In this document: piece after piece, positions 1-8,168 of the stretch
How positions within the stretch are numbered: the stretch's first letter is position 1
How the letters are laid out: every line of letters starts with the position of its first letter
NCBI GenBank assembly: GCA_964466595.1
Contig: CAYXNR010000007.1
Coordinates: forward strand, 1-62,745
Source: JABDGC01 sp964466595
Lineage (GTDB): Bacteria; Pseudomonadota; Gammaproteobacteria; DSM-16500
DNA length: 62,745 bases
Reading direction: 5' to 3'
Program-made: the position numbers and the translations under genes
The notes under the pieces: model-generated
What the model was told of the DNA's origin: nothing
Seen by the model: the letters and a program-made list of their open reading frames with translations, nothing else
Databases searched by the model: none

Positions 1-367
1 CCTTCCTCCGAAACCTCCCTCTCATCAACTTTCGCATACACGCGAGTTGGCTCCACAGTCTAAAATCAATATTCATAAACCTTGGTACTATCAAGCGCAT
101 TATTATGAAATTTATTATGACGAGCACATTAGACAGTATCGCATGGAAGACTTTGACGCTTTTGAAAAAAGAGCACGGCTAAAAGGTCCTTTGCTGGCTA
201 GGCCCTCTGCCCCCTTTGGAGATTTAAAATCAAGTTCTCAGGACAAAGCCTCGAAGGCCTGCGAAGACAATTCAAATCGAAACCCTGCTGATGAGGAAAA
301 ACCAGTGAACTCTCCACAGGTAGTCGCAGAACAACAACCAGAAAAACAAGTCCATCGGAGTCCTTAA
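1..367 (+). CDS. 3' end of an unidentified protein (partial)
   Basis: The reading frame is open from base 2 with no stop, so this is most likely the C-terminal part of a gene that begins left of the window. A TTG at 47 could be an internal start, but no ribosome site precedes it. About 120 residues are visible: a Tyr/His-rich stretch (KPWYYQAHYYEIYYDEHIRQY), then a low-complexity hydrophilic tail rich in Ser, Pro, Glu and Gln. No signal peptide, membrane segment or known domain is seen. It ends 7 bp before the L,D-transpeptidase start, so the two may be cotranscribed. Function unknown. Confidence 0.5.
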   Translation, partial: LPPKPPSHQLSHTRELAPQSKINIHKPWYYQAHYYEIYYDEHIRQYRMEDFDAFEKRARLKGPLLARPSAPFGDLKSSSQDKASKACEDNSNRNPADEEKPVNSPQVVAEQQPEKQVHRSP

Positions 368-374
368 GTAAAAA

Positions 375-1601
375 ATGATCAAAAAAAATAGTTTTTTAAA
401 ATTTTGTTTATTTTATATTTTTTTTTCCTTCTTCCATTCTGCCTTAGTCTATGCAGAATGGGTTGAGGATCTGAATCAGCCGCTCAATGAAAATTATTAC
501 CGTCTTAAAAAAGTGCTCGACTATTACGAAAAACTGCAGAGCCATTCCTGGTCTCCTCTATCGACCCTCGATCTTCAAAAAGGGAAAAGTGACTCTCTTG
601 TCCCGGAATTACGCGAACGGCTGCGCTTAACAGGCGATCTGAGCGCAGCTGCGGATAGTCAGAGTGAACTCTTCGATCAGGCTCTAGAACAAGCTATCAA
701 ACGCTTTCAAGCACGACATGGCTTGAAAGCCGATGGTATTTTGGGTTTTAGAACCGAAAGAGAACTCAATATTTCTCCTTATGAACGCGCAGAAGAAATT
801 CGTCGGAATATGCAACGCTGGGCAGCCCTACCCCTTCACCTTGGTAAACGCTTTATCTTCATTAATATCCCTGAATACCGTTTTGATTTGGTTGAAAATG
901 GAAAATCGATGCTGACCATGAAAATTATTGTTGGCAAGCGGGAGCGACCCACACCGGAGCTAATTTCAAGCCTAACAGAGATTGAACTGAATCCCTATTG
1001 GAATATACCGCCAAACATCGCCCAAAAAGATATTCTGCCGAAAATTTTAAAAGACCCACACTATCTCGAGCAAATGAACATTAAAGTAGTCCAGCATCGC
1101 AAATCAGAAGTGATTACCCTCGATGCCAGCAAAATTGATTGGGATGAGGCCTATAAAAATGGCTTTGCCTATGAATTTCGCCAGGAGCCGGGTAAAAATA
1201 ATGCTTTGGGGCTCATTAAATTTGATTTTCCGAATGAATATGATATCTACATGCACGATACACCGGCAAAGGAATTATTCAAGGAAGATAAACGCCTCTT
1301 TAGTTCCGGCTGTATTCGACTTGAAAAACCCTTTGCTCTTCTCTCCTATCTATTAAATAACGATCCTGAATGGGATATTCACCGCATAGCTGAGGCACTT
1401 CAGTCAGGAAAATTAACTCTCATCAAAGTGAAACCTGTGCCAGTTTATATTATTTATGCAACGGCCTGGGTTGATCGGGATGGGATCTTAAATTTTCGAA
1501 GGGATCCTTATGGTTATAATGAGGATCCGAATCTGGAAGATCTGACACCTGAAGCAGCTATTGATGATCCCTTTGCTATACCCCTATCTTTCTATGCCTG
1601 A
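375..1601 (+). CDS. L,D-transpeptidase with peptidoglycan-binding domain (YkuD/YcbB type)
   Basis: 408-residue secreted enzyme expected to form 3-3 peptidoglycan cross-links or attach proteins to peptidoglycan in the periplasm. The N-terminus is a signal peptide (KK then a long aromatic hydrophobic run to about residue 27). A PG_binding_1 domain follows (about 60-130, ending in the family-typical HGLKADGILGFRTERELN). The YkuD catalytic domain covers about 160-345, with the signature His at 294 (YMHDTP) and the catalytic Cys at 313 in SSGCIRL. Length and domain order match the LdtD/YcbB group, though it is shorter than E. coli YcbB. The ATG start is supported by the signal peptide directly after it. 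Confidence 0.9.
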   Translation: MIKKNSFLKFCLFYIFFSFFHSALVYAEWVEDLNQPLNENYYRLKKVLDYYEKLQSHSWSPLSTLDLQKGKSDSLVPELRERLRLTGDLSAAADSQSELFDQALEQAIKRFQARHGLKADGILGFRTERELNISPYERAEEIRRNMQRWAALPLHLGKRFIFINIPEYRFDLVENGKSMLTMKIIVGKRERPTPELISSLTEIELNPYWNIPPNIAQKDILPKILKDPHYLEQMNIKVVQHRKSEVITLDASKIDWDEAYKNGFAYEFRQEPGKNNALGLIKFDFPNEYDIYMHDTPAKELFKEDKRLFSSGCIRLEKPFALLSYLLNNDPEWDIHRIAEALQSGKLTLIKVKPVPVYIIYATAWVDRDGILNFRRDPYGYNEDPNLEDLTPEAAIDDPFAIPLSFYA

Positions 1602-1604
1602 AGG

Positions 1605-1623
1605 CGCTTATTGCGCATAAGCG
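1605..1623 (+). terminator. Hairpin after the L,D-transpeptidase gene
   Basis: A 7-bp inverted repeat (cgcttat / ataagcg) with a 5-nt loop starts 3 bp after the stop codon and is followed by attttat. This is a weak rho-independent terminator candidate. Confidence 0.45.
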
Positions 1624-1737
1624 ATTTTATAGCCCTTCGCTACACTATTTTTACTTGAGATCTAAGGAATTTAAGGAGGGGGAGTTGCGGGGAGAAAACA
1701 GAGGGAAAGATGGCCTTCACCACCTTCCCCTTTTATC

Positions 1738-1830
1738 CTACCTCTTTCTTTTTTTCTTGCTAGAACTTTTTCTTGATTTTGATCTTGATTTAGCTTTTGT
1801 TTTTGCTTTAGCTTTCTTTTTCCCTGCCAT
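1738..1830 (-). CDS. 30-residue Lys/Arg/Ser-rich histone-H1-like micropeptide
   Basis: This short gene reads ATG (1830) to TAG (1738) and encodes 30 residues made almost only of Lys, Arg, Ser and Ala, beginning MAGKKKAKAKTKAK and ending KKKRKR. A strong Shine-Dalgarno (AAGGAG) lies 7 nt before the ATG, which is the main argument that it is real. The composition resembles the C-terminal tails of histone H1-like (Hc1/HctB, Coxiella Hq1-type) DNA-binding proteins. Binding nucleic acid is an inference from charge alone. It sits alone between the L,D-transpeptidase and rep genes. Confidence 0.6.
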   Translation of the reverse strand: MAGKKKAKAKTKAKSRSKSRKSSSKKKRKR

Positions 1831-2038
1831 GTTTCTTCTCCTTAAAAGTTAGTTAGGATGCTCGAATGACTCGAACAACTTTCATTATATATATTTTTTG
1901 AGGTATTTGTGAATACTTATTATCAATTTTTTTTCATACCTCCTTTTTTTCTTTTAGAACACTTAGAAAAATTTTTCATTTCTCGATTATTTTTGCAGCA
2001 GAACCTAGTAATAACCCTAGGTCTAATTAGAAAAGCGC

Positions 2039-3409
2039 CTAGGCTTCTTTTATGCTGGCTTGCCAGGCCTTCCGTTTTTTCAGTGGAAGACTTTTAACAT
2101 ATTTATCCATGGAAAGTGCTTCCTTCGAGATAAGCTCTTGCTCTATAAATTGACGGAAGATCGCTTTAATTTGTGGCGAGGAAAGAACAGTTTCAGGGTT
2201 GTATTTACTACGCTGAAGATGTAGCACCGTACTAATTGCCACTTCCGCATAAGCATAAAACTGCTCCATAAAAGCGGATTTATCAGTTTCTGCTAAGTTA
2301 GCAAGGGCCTGATCAATCATCTGAATACGAAAATTTTGATAATCATGACGAATTTCTTCAGCTAGCTGTTCTGAAGCAGAAATTTTCTGTTCTTTTTTGT
2401 TTTTTGCCTGTGAACTGCTGCCTCTTGTTTGCCGAGCAGGCTTGGCTTCCTGATAATCGAGGCGTAAGGCGCTTTGCAAATAAGCGGCCAGATTTTTGAT
2501 CTTGCCAAGCTTGTAATTATGTGATTTCTCGATGAGAGCCATCTTTTCTAAAATCAGCTCTGCTCGATATTTTTTGAGAACTTGCGGAGCTTGCTTCTTA
2601 GAAAAATGATAGGTCTCGATCAAACGAGCAATCAGTTCGCTTTCTTCCACTTTGGAGAAAGTTGGCGTAGCTTGACTACTACCAATACGCCTTCTTTTGG
2701 GTCGTTCTTTTAAAGAAAAACGCAGCTTACTCACTCTTCGACCCTCTCGCTGCACTTCAGCCTCTACAAGGAGATCAGAATAGGTATTAACCTCTTCAAC
2801 TGATTTATCAAGTACGCGCTTCTTAAAATCGCGGAAAATAGAATATTTGTCATGGGGGACGCCCATGAGTTTTCTAAAAGTTGCCATTTCAATCCATTTG
2901 GTAAAAGGCAGGCCACGATAGCGGATACAATTTTCGTATAAGGCCAAGCCATAGCTCGATCGAAATTGTGACTGAATAAAAAGATCGATTCGGCCAAACA
3001 TCGAGGGTGAATGTAATAATTGTTTCATTCGTGGAGAATAAGCGTAATAGCAGAGTGGCCCCTGCAGGCTCACACTCGCGAGAATAGAACTTGCCGTCCA
3101 ATCCTCCATGCCGGTTTTATCATTAATTAAATTCCATTCAATCACTGTGGAAAGCAATTCTTTTAAGGCTTCTTTAATGACCGCATGATTATTTCCCTGA
3201 TAGCCAATCAACTTGCAGAGCTGTTTGACTGTGATCTCGTGTTCTTCTTGAAGCATGAGTTCAGGATAAGCATGATATAAAAGCGCGTTGGTTATTTTAC
3301 GTTGCAGCAAACTCAGTGCATTCGAACAATGAATGGTCGCTGCATGTTTTTTTAATTCGCGTTTTTTAAGCTGCTCTGTCTTTTTTTCTTCTTTTTGTGG
3401 TAATCCCAT
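2039..3409 (-). CDS. Plasmid replication initiator, Rep_3 family
   Basis: An initiator that would bind the adjacent iterons and open the origin. The N-terminal about 230 residues show the winged-helix layout of Rep_3 proteins (SLLQRKITNALLYHAY..., then the EITVKQLCKLIGY helix-turn-helix region and QSQFRSSYGLALYENCIRY). The C-terminal half is basic and helical with no recognised domain. The frame extends to a GTG at 3418, but ATG 3409 (MGLPQKEEKK) is the more usual start. Either start lies inside the first iteron, so Rep binding would repress its own gene. The gene diverges from parA across a 270-bp origin-like region. Confidence 0.85.
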   Translation of the reverse strand: MGLPQKEEKKTEQLKKRELKKHAATIHCSNALSLLQRKITNALLYHAYPELMLQEEHEITVKQLCKLIGYQGNNHAVIKEALKELLSTVIEWNLINDKTGMEDWTASSILASVSLQGPLCYYAYSPRMKQLLHSPSMFGRIDLFIQSQFRSSYGLALYENCIRYRGLPFTKWIEMATFRKLMGVPHDKYSIFRDFKKRVLDKSVEEVNTYSDLLVEAEVQREGRRVSKLRFSLKERPKRRRIGSSQATPTFSKVEESELIARLIETYHFSKKQAPQVLKKYRAELILEKMALIEKSHNYKLGKIKNLAAYLQSALRLDYQEAKPARQTRGSSSQAKNKKEQKISASEQLAEEIRHDYQNFRIQMIDQALANLAETDKSAFMEQFYAYAEVAISTVLHLQRSKYNPETVLSSPQIKAIFRQFIEQELISKEALSMDKYVKSLPLKKRKAWQASIKEA

Positions 3410-3502
3410 AGCCGTCACATTTCTCCCATAAACGTCACTTCAAGCTCCCAAAGACGTCGCAGTTTCTCCCACAAACGTCACAAACACTCCCATAGCCGTC
3501 AC
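3404..3502 (+). repeat. Iteron array (5 direct repeats), candidate replication origin
   Basis: Five copies of a 15-bp motif with consensus TCCCAtAgcCGTCaC start at 3404, 3424, 3446, 3467 and 3488. The spacing is 20, 22, 21 and 21 bp, about two helical turns, so all copies lie on one face of the helix. Copies 1 and 5 are identical over the 15 bp and copy 3 is the most divergent. The array lies directly upstream of and into the start of rep, as in iteron plasmids. An AT-rich stretch (3503-3660) follows, with a one-mismatch DnaA-box-like 9-mer (TGTGAATTA) at 3584-3592. Confidence 0.85.
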
Positions 3503-3622
3503 ATTTATTAGACTAAAAAATAAATGTTTCAAGTACTTGCCGCCGTCTAAACAAAAGATAAACCTTATAAAGAAAAACACAACTGTGAATTAATCTGTGT
3601 TTTTATTTTCGATGACACAAAA

Positions 3623-3652
3623 TTGATAATATATTATGATTTCTTGTAATAC
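3623..3652 (+). promoter_or_regulatory. Possible parA promoter
   Basis: TTGATA (3623-3628) and TAATAC (3647-3652) are 18 bp apart in a strongly AT-rich segment, 27 bp before the parA ATG. This is a pattern match only. Confidence 0.4.
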
Positions 3653-3678
3653 AATTCTGGGATGAGAAGGAGCTTGGA

Positions 3679-4548
3679 ATGAAAATTATTGCTTTTGTAA
3701 ATAATAAAGGCGGCGTTGGAAAAACAACTTGTAGCAAAATTATGGCGGAATATTTATCTAAAGTAAAAAAAATGTCCGTTCTGGGCATTGATTTTGACCC
3801 ACAATGTAATTTCTCTCATCAATATCTGCAAATGGAGATTGATCCGGTCGCGCCAGAAGGGCTCATCCCACCTATTCATCCTGACTATAATCCAGAAGAC
3901 CAAGACGATCTGGAATGGGAAGGGCGAAGTAGTATTGCCGAAATTTTTTATGGACAAGGCGTTGTTCCCTATCCTACCTATATAGAAAATCTTGATATTG
4001 CTCCCGGACATGCAGAACGTTTGCTTGCAGCAGAATCAGTCAGAAAAACAGAAGTTGTTGATAAAGTGCACAAACAATTGGCGAATTTTTTAAATTCTGA
4101 GGACGTTCGTGCTGCTTACGATGCCATTATCATTGATACAGCTCCTTCTAAAGGTCCTTTAACTATTTCAGTCATGAAAGCAGCAACCGATATTGTGATT
4201 CCCTCTGTGATGGAGGAACAACCTGTTCAAGGTATCTATGGGATGTTGCAGCTGTGGATGCAAGAATCTTTGAGTCGGGAAAAATCACGACCACTCAACC
4301 TAGTGGGTATTTTACCGAATCTTTTTAAACAAACCCGCTTACATAAAGATCTATTGACTAGCTTACAAGGCAATCAAGCCCTTAATCGCTATATTCTTCC
4401 TGTGAAGTTGAATCAACGCATTGTTTATGCGGAAGTTGATGCTGAAGAAGCCAACCCGCGTTCTATTTTCGATTTTCCTGATGATCATATTGCGAAAAAA
4501 GAAGCTTTGGAAGCTTATCAACATATTGCCGAGAGGATTTATTCATGA
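3679..4548 (+). CDS. parA: ParA-family partition ATPase
   Basis: 289-residue Walker-type ATPase that would position plasmid DNA together with ParB. The deviant Walker A motif is at residues 10-17 (NKGGVGKTT), with the signature Lys. The A' region follows (GIDFDPQCNFSHQ), and a Walker B-like stretch is IIIDTAPS. There is no N-terminal helix-turn-helix extension, so it is of the small ParA/Soj-like type. A ribosome site (gagaaggagc) precedes the ATG. Its stop overlaps the parB start (ATGA), indicating translational coupling. It diverges from rep. Confidence 0.9.
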   Translation: MKIIAFVNNKGGVGKTTCSKIMAEYLSKVKKMSVLGIDFDPQCNFSHQYLQMEIDPVAPEGLIPPIHPDYNPEDQDDLEWEGRSSIAEIFYGQGVVPYPTYIENLDIAPGHAERLLAAESVRKTEVVDKVHKQLANFLNSEDVRAAYDAIIIDTAPSKGPLTISVMKAATDIVIPSVMEEQPVQGIYGMLQLWMQESLSREKSRPLNLVGILPNLFKQTRLHKDLLTSLQGNQALNRYILPVKLNQRIVYAEVDAEEANPRSIFDFPDDHIAKKEALEAYQHIAERIYS

Positions 4549-5564
4549 CTAAAAAGAAACGTTTTGGGGTGTCCAGTGCTTTGACACGTGGCCTGACAGA
4601 GACAATCCATGTTGTAGAAAATAATAGCGGTATTTTTCGTCATGCTGTTTTGCCTTTATCAAGGATTGAATTAGATCCAGATAATCCACGGAAACTAGCC
4701 ATTAATCTAAAGGACGTACGAGAGGGCTTAAATAAATATGATCCGCTCTATGCTCAAAAAATAGAGGAACTGGAGCGCTTGAAAGAATTAGCTGCGACTA
4801 TTCAAAGTAGCGGCGTTATTAATCCCATTGTGGTATATAAGCGAGGGGAACTTTATCGCGTCGTGGCAGGTGAGCGCCGTTGTTTGGCTTCCATTTTAGC
4901 AAATAAACATGAAATTGATGCGCGGGTATTTAATGAAAAACCGAAGGGCTTTGAATTAAAGCTGATTCAATGGATTGAAAACACAGCGCGGGAAGATTTG
5001 ACCTTATATGAACGCATTGAAAATGTATGTGAATTGTTAAAGGAATATCATCAGCAAAATGGTCCGACAGAAATCACGGCTTCTTTATTGCGCGAACTAA
5101 CGAGTTTATCCTTGCCCCAAGCCACTTATTATTTGGCGGTTTTAAATGCGCCGACTGACTTGAAAGAAGCCATCGAAAAAGGTGAAATACGCAGTTTAGA
5201 CAAGGCAGCTCTCTTAGCAGGACTGTCCTCTGAGTTGATGCGCAAACAGGCAATCGAGGCTTGTATTCAGGGTTGTAGTTTAAAAGAATTGAGGCAAATT
5301 ATTGCCAGGCAACGTGATTTATCTAAGAAACAGAAACAGGTAGCCTTGCAAGCCAAGCCCTTGAGATCCTTCTCACGGGGTATCAATATGGGTTCAACCA
5401 AGCATGTGGCTGTAGTGAAAGAATTGATGGATGCTATTTTGGGGCAAGGTAAGTATCAAAAATATCTGCCTATTTTTTCTGCTATTGATTGGGCACAGGT
5501 TAAACATACAGCGATGGCTTTTCGTCAATTAGTCGATATCCTGGAGAAGGAATTAGTAGGATAG
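4545..5564 (+). CDS. parB: ParB-family partition protein
   Basis: 339-residue centromere-binding partner of ParA. The N-terminal ParB/Spo0J nuclease-like (CTPase) domain contains IELDPDNPR, GVINPIVVYKRG and the conserved VVAGERR box. A central helix-turn-helix segment (ITASLLRELTSLSLPQATYYLAVLNAP) follows, then a helical C-terminus. The start overlaps the parA stop by 4 nt. An insertion of about 30 residues (LKDVREGLNKYDPLYAQKI) sits between the first strand and GVINP. No chromosomal-type parS palindrome (TGTTTCACGTGAAACA) was seen near it, so its binding site is probably plasmid-type and unidentified. Confidence 0.88.
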   Translation: MTKKKRFGVSSALTRGLTETIHVVENNSGIFRHAVLPLSRIELDPDNPRKLAINLKDVREGLNKYDPLYAQKIEELERLKELAATIQSSGVINPIVVYKRGELYRVVAGERRCLASILANKHEIDARVFNEKPKGFELKLIQWIENTAREDLTLYERIENVCELLKEYHQQNGPTEITASLLRELTSLSLPQATYYLAVLNAPTDLKEAIEKGEIRSLDKAALLAGLSSELMRKQAIEACIQGCSLKELRQIIARQRDLSKKQKQVALQAKPLRSFSRGINMGSTKHVAVVKELMDAILGQGKYQKYLPIFSAIDWAQVKHTAMAFRQLVDILEKELVG

Positions 5565-5566
5565 AT

Positions 5567-5920
5567 ATGAAAACAGCAATGACTTCAATAAAATTACAAA
5601 AAAAACTGCATCATAAGTTACAGCAGACTGTAATTAATGATGAATATGGCATGCGTGGAAAAAATAAATGGATTGTAGAAGCAATTGAAGCTTTTTTAGC
5701 CCTGCCGGATTATCCTCACCTGGTTGATATAGCTAATTATTCCGAGCAATTGACTGAAATAATTAGCTTACGTTTCCCTGAGCTCTTAATGCGAAAACTG
5801 GATGAGGCAGTTATTCATGTGAGGCGTCATTATCCGGCTATGGAAGGCGTAAAAAGCAATTTAATTAGGGCAAGCATTATCCAAAGGCTCATACGCAATA
5901 CCACTTCGGTCACCGAATAA
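5567..5920 (+). CDS. Third gene of the par operon, possible ribbon-helix-helix protein
   Basis: 117 residues, starting 2 bp after the parB stop and therefore part of the parAB transcript. The N-terminus (MTSIKLQKKLHHKL...GKNKWIVEAIEAFLALPDY) resembles a ribbon-helix-helix module: one beta strand, then two helices with the NKW turn. A second half of similar size (SLRFPELLMRKLDEAV...KSNLIRASIIQRLI) looks like a degenerate repeat of the same fold. A DNA-binding copy-control or partition accessory role is inferred from position and fold pattern. No family name can be given. Confidence 0.65.
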   Translation: MKTAMTSIKLQKKLHHKLQQTVINDEYGMRGKNKWIVEAIEAFLALPDYPHLVDIANYSEQLTEIISLRFPELLMRKLDEAVIHVRRHYPAMEGVKSNLIRASIIQRLIRNTTSVTE

Positions 5921-5965
5921 ACTCGCAACTTATTGAATATTTAATATTTTATTTTTTTCAGTCTC

Positions 5966-6095
5966 TATGCGGTACAAAAATTAAATGCGCTCCCCCTTGC
6001 CATGCTGAGCGCAGCGAAGAATCTGAATTATCAATGAGATACAGATTCTTCGCTGCGCTCAGCATGACAAAAGACGATTTTTGTGTACCGTACAG
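5966..6095. mobile_element. MITE-like palindromic element, copy 1
   Basis: About 130 bp with imperfect terminal inverted repeats (left gcggtacaaaaatt, right gatttttgtgtaccgtac). At the centre is a perfect 25-bp inverted repeat (6001-6025 and 6042-6066) around a 16-nt loop, built on the motif catgctgagcgcagcgaag. No coding capacity. A second copy in the opposite orientation lies at the right edge of the window with the same terminal sequence and loop, which indicates a mobile, non-autonomous element. It lies between the par operon and the second iteron group. Confidence 0.75.
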
Positions 6096-6138
6096 AATTT
6101 TTATAAAGGGATGGATCGTGGTCAAGTGAGAAGCTCTT

Positions 6139-6179
6139 GTGACGCTTATGGGATAAATGAAACTGTGACGTCTTTGGGA
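6139..6179 (-). repeat. Two inverted iterons
   Basis: GTGACGCTTATGGGA (6139-6153) and GTGACGTCTTTGGGA (6165-6179) are the same 15-bp iteron seen upstream of rep but in the opposite orientation, 26 bp apart. The two groups therefore bracket parAB. The remainder of 6180-6372 carries no gene that can be recognised. Confidence 0.75.
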
Positions 6180-6372
6180 TAAGACGGATGTACAAGTGTT
6201 CTACATAGAACCTTTTTTAAGATCCAGAGCTTTCCCTCACTGATCCACAGAGCTAGAGCAGACCAGCTCTGCCTCGAATCTAGGCCTTAAAAGAGGTAAA
6301 ATATAAAAATAAGATATCTGTCTGTCTCGCTATTACTTCTGGTCCGCCCTTTAAAATAGGAGCGTCCATTCT

Positions 6373-7926
6373 ATGCGACCTATTCATAGACAGCTGCGAC
6401 ACCGCCTATCAATCCTGACGCGCTATCGCTTATTCATCCTGATCGCTTTTTTATTCTTTGCTTTACTGCTTATTTATTTCGCCTACGATCATTCACTCGA
6501 AACCCTGGGTCAAACGAGTATTCAAGGTGAAAAAATTAACTTCCGTCATTTATTTGCGGCTCTCGTTTGGCTGCTCGCGGCAGCAATGGTGAATGTTGCG
6601 CTCACTCTTTTTGTCTGGGAAGGCTTGATCCATAAACGCACGGGGCGTCCCGTCCCCCAATTGCTACGCTCTACTGCAAGCCTGATTATCTTTCTGACGG
6701 CTTTTATTTTTATTGTTGCCTTCGTTTTTCATAAATCAATAACCGGCTTATTAGCAACCACGGGTGCCTTTGGTATTATTGTTGGTCTTTCTTTAAGAGG
6801 TATGTTCGAAAACGCGGCCCAAGGCATTGCTCTTAATATTGCACAAGTATTTAAACCAGGCGATGTTATTTCGATTCCTGGTAAATTCGATGAAATGGCT
6901 TTTGTAAAAGACATCACTATGCGCAATACCTATCTTCAGGATTTTGTCGGACATGTGGTTACTATTCCCAATTCCGTCATTTGCGCGAATGTCGTTCGTA
7001 ATTATTCTCGTGCCCATATTTTTTCGGTCTGCTTTAGTATCATGATAGGCGTGCGTGGTTTATCTATTTTGGATGCGCAACGAATTTTGAAATCGGTCAT
7101 TGCTTCAACAGACTTTGTAGTGCTTGAGCCGATGCCTTTGGTGTTGATTTCAGATATTCAAAATACACAAGTAAAATATGATCTTTCCTGCTGGGTGGAA
7201 AGAGATAAGATTACACCCATTCAGGCTAAGCATTTACTCTATAGTAATATTATAGAACAACTCGATGCTGCTGGATTTATCATAGGAACGCCCTATATTG
7301 ATTATGAGGAAATTGAAAAACGCCTCGCTGTTGTTTTCCATCAGTTCGATCGTTTTAGTCATCTCTCTTCAGAAAGCAAGGAAGAATTTTTTGAACATGA
7401 GTTAGCGGATCGTCGTGCGCTTTCTGTTTTAAAAAAGGTGAATTTATTTTCTAGTCTCGATGATACGGAAAGAGAATGCCTGAGCGCAGGAATGAAGACG
7501 CTTTATTTCAAAGTAGGGGACAGCATTATTCGTCAGGGCGAAATGGGAGATCTGATGTATGTTCTTGTCGAGGGCAGCTTACAAGTTTATATCAAAGCAC
7601 AAGGAAAAGGTGAGCCTATTCCTGTTGCGAAGTTAAGGCCGGGCAATTATTTTGGCGAAATGTCCTTATTAGTTGGTGAGCCACGCTCTGCAACGGTTGT
7701 TGCTTTAACAGAAACCATGATTTATGAAATCAGCAAGGAAATGATGTCGAAGCTCTTTGAAGAGCATCCGGATCTGATTCAGAAACTGAGTGAAAAAATT
7801 GCTGAACTGCAAGTAATTAATTTAACCAAGCAAAGAGAATACACGATTTCAGAGTTAAGCAAGCAAAAACAAAATTTTGTAAGCAATTTGATGAAGCGAA
7901 TCAGAAAATTTTTCTGGAATAAGTAA
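6373..7926 (+). CDS. MscS-family mechanosensitive channel with C-terminal cyclic-nucleotide-binding domain
   Basis: 517-residue inner-membrane channel. Four hydrophobic segments lie in residues 20-150. The pore-lining MscS helix follows (TGAFGIIVGLSLRGMFENAA), with the beta domain after it (FKPGDVISIPGKFDEMAFVKDITMRNTYLQDFVGHVVTIPNS). Residues about 350-475 form a cNMP-binding (CAP_ED) domain: DSIIRQGEMGD, then the phosphate-cassette-like PGNYFGEMSLLVGEPRSATV. Such fusions occur in other proteobacteria and suggest gating or sensing by a nucleotide. It would release solutes on osmotic downshock. An 18-bp tandem duplication spans its stop codon. Confidence 0.9.
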   Translation: MRPIHRQLRHRLSILTRYRLFILIAFLFFALLLIYFAYDHSLETLGQTSIQGEKINFRHLFAALVWLLAAAMVNVALTLFVWEGLIHKRTGRPVPQLLRSTASLIIFLTAFIFIVAFVFHKSITGLLATTGAFGIIVGLSLRGMFENAAQGIALNIAQVFKPGDVISIPGKFDEMAFVKDITMRNTYLQDFVGHVVTIPNSVICANVVRNYSRAHIFSVCFSIMIGVRGLSILDAQRILKSVIASTDFVVLEPMPLVLISDIQNTQVKYDLSCWVERDKITPIQAKHLLYSNIIEQLDAAGFIIGTPYIDYEEIEKRLAVVFHQFDRFSHLSSESKEEFFEHELADRRALSVLKKVNLFSSLDDTERECLSAGMKTLYFKVGDSIIRQGEMGDLMYVLVEGSLQVYIKAQGKGEPIPVAKLRPGNYFGEMSLLVGEPRSATVVALTETMIYEISKEMMSKLFEEHPDLIQKLSEKIAELQVINLTKQREYTISELSKQKQNFVSNLMKRIRKFFWNK

Positions 7927-7948
7927 GGTCTCTGGAATAAGTAAGGTC
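7913..7948 (+). repeat. 18-bp tandem duplication at the mscS stop codon
   Basis: The unit tctggaataagtaaggtc occurs twice without a spacer (7913-7930, 7931-7948). The first copy contains the in-frame TAA, so the protein is unaffected. It looks like a slippage product. Confidence 0.8.
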
Positions 7949-7985
7949 TATTGACAGTTCAGCCCTATCATCTGAGTGTAGCCTC

Positions 7986-8011
7986 GTCATCCTGAGCGTA
8001 GCGAAGGATCT
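7986..8011 (+). repeat. Dispersed 26-bp repeat (cctgagcgtagcgaagg type)
   Basis: The 26-bp sequence beginning gtcatcctgagcgtagcg is identical to the copy at 17300-17325, and related units lie at 47069-47193 and in the two MITE copies. It is always intergenic. The family of such units is widespread in bacterial genomes, and its function is unknown. Confidence 0.75.
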
Positions 8012-8168
8012 TTTAACAAACCCACGACAATCATAAATCTTTCCAGCCTGGATTGCTTTGTTCAATTCATGCTATTTTCATGCTTCTTAACCATACGGGC
8101 TAAAGTCCAGTTGACTAAAATAAAATTACTTGCTAATGTACAAAAAAATTAAAACACAACACGAGTTT

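Noticed and set aside
1655..1852. 65-codon plus-strand ORF with Leu/Phe-rich end
   Set aside because: It is the antisense of the Lys-rich micropeptide gene; its hydrophobic tail is explained by the poly-Lys coding strand, and it has no ribosome site.
1909..2097. 62-codon ORF running into the rep 3' end
   Set aside because: Low-complexity Phe/Leu composition from AT-rich DNA, GTG start without SD, overlaps rep antisense.
3503..3678. Search for a parS palindrome near parAB
   Set aside because: No TGTTTCACGTGAAACA-like site found; only short AT-rich dyads that cannot be distinguished from chance.
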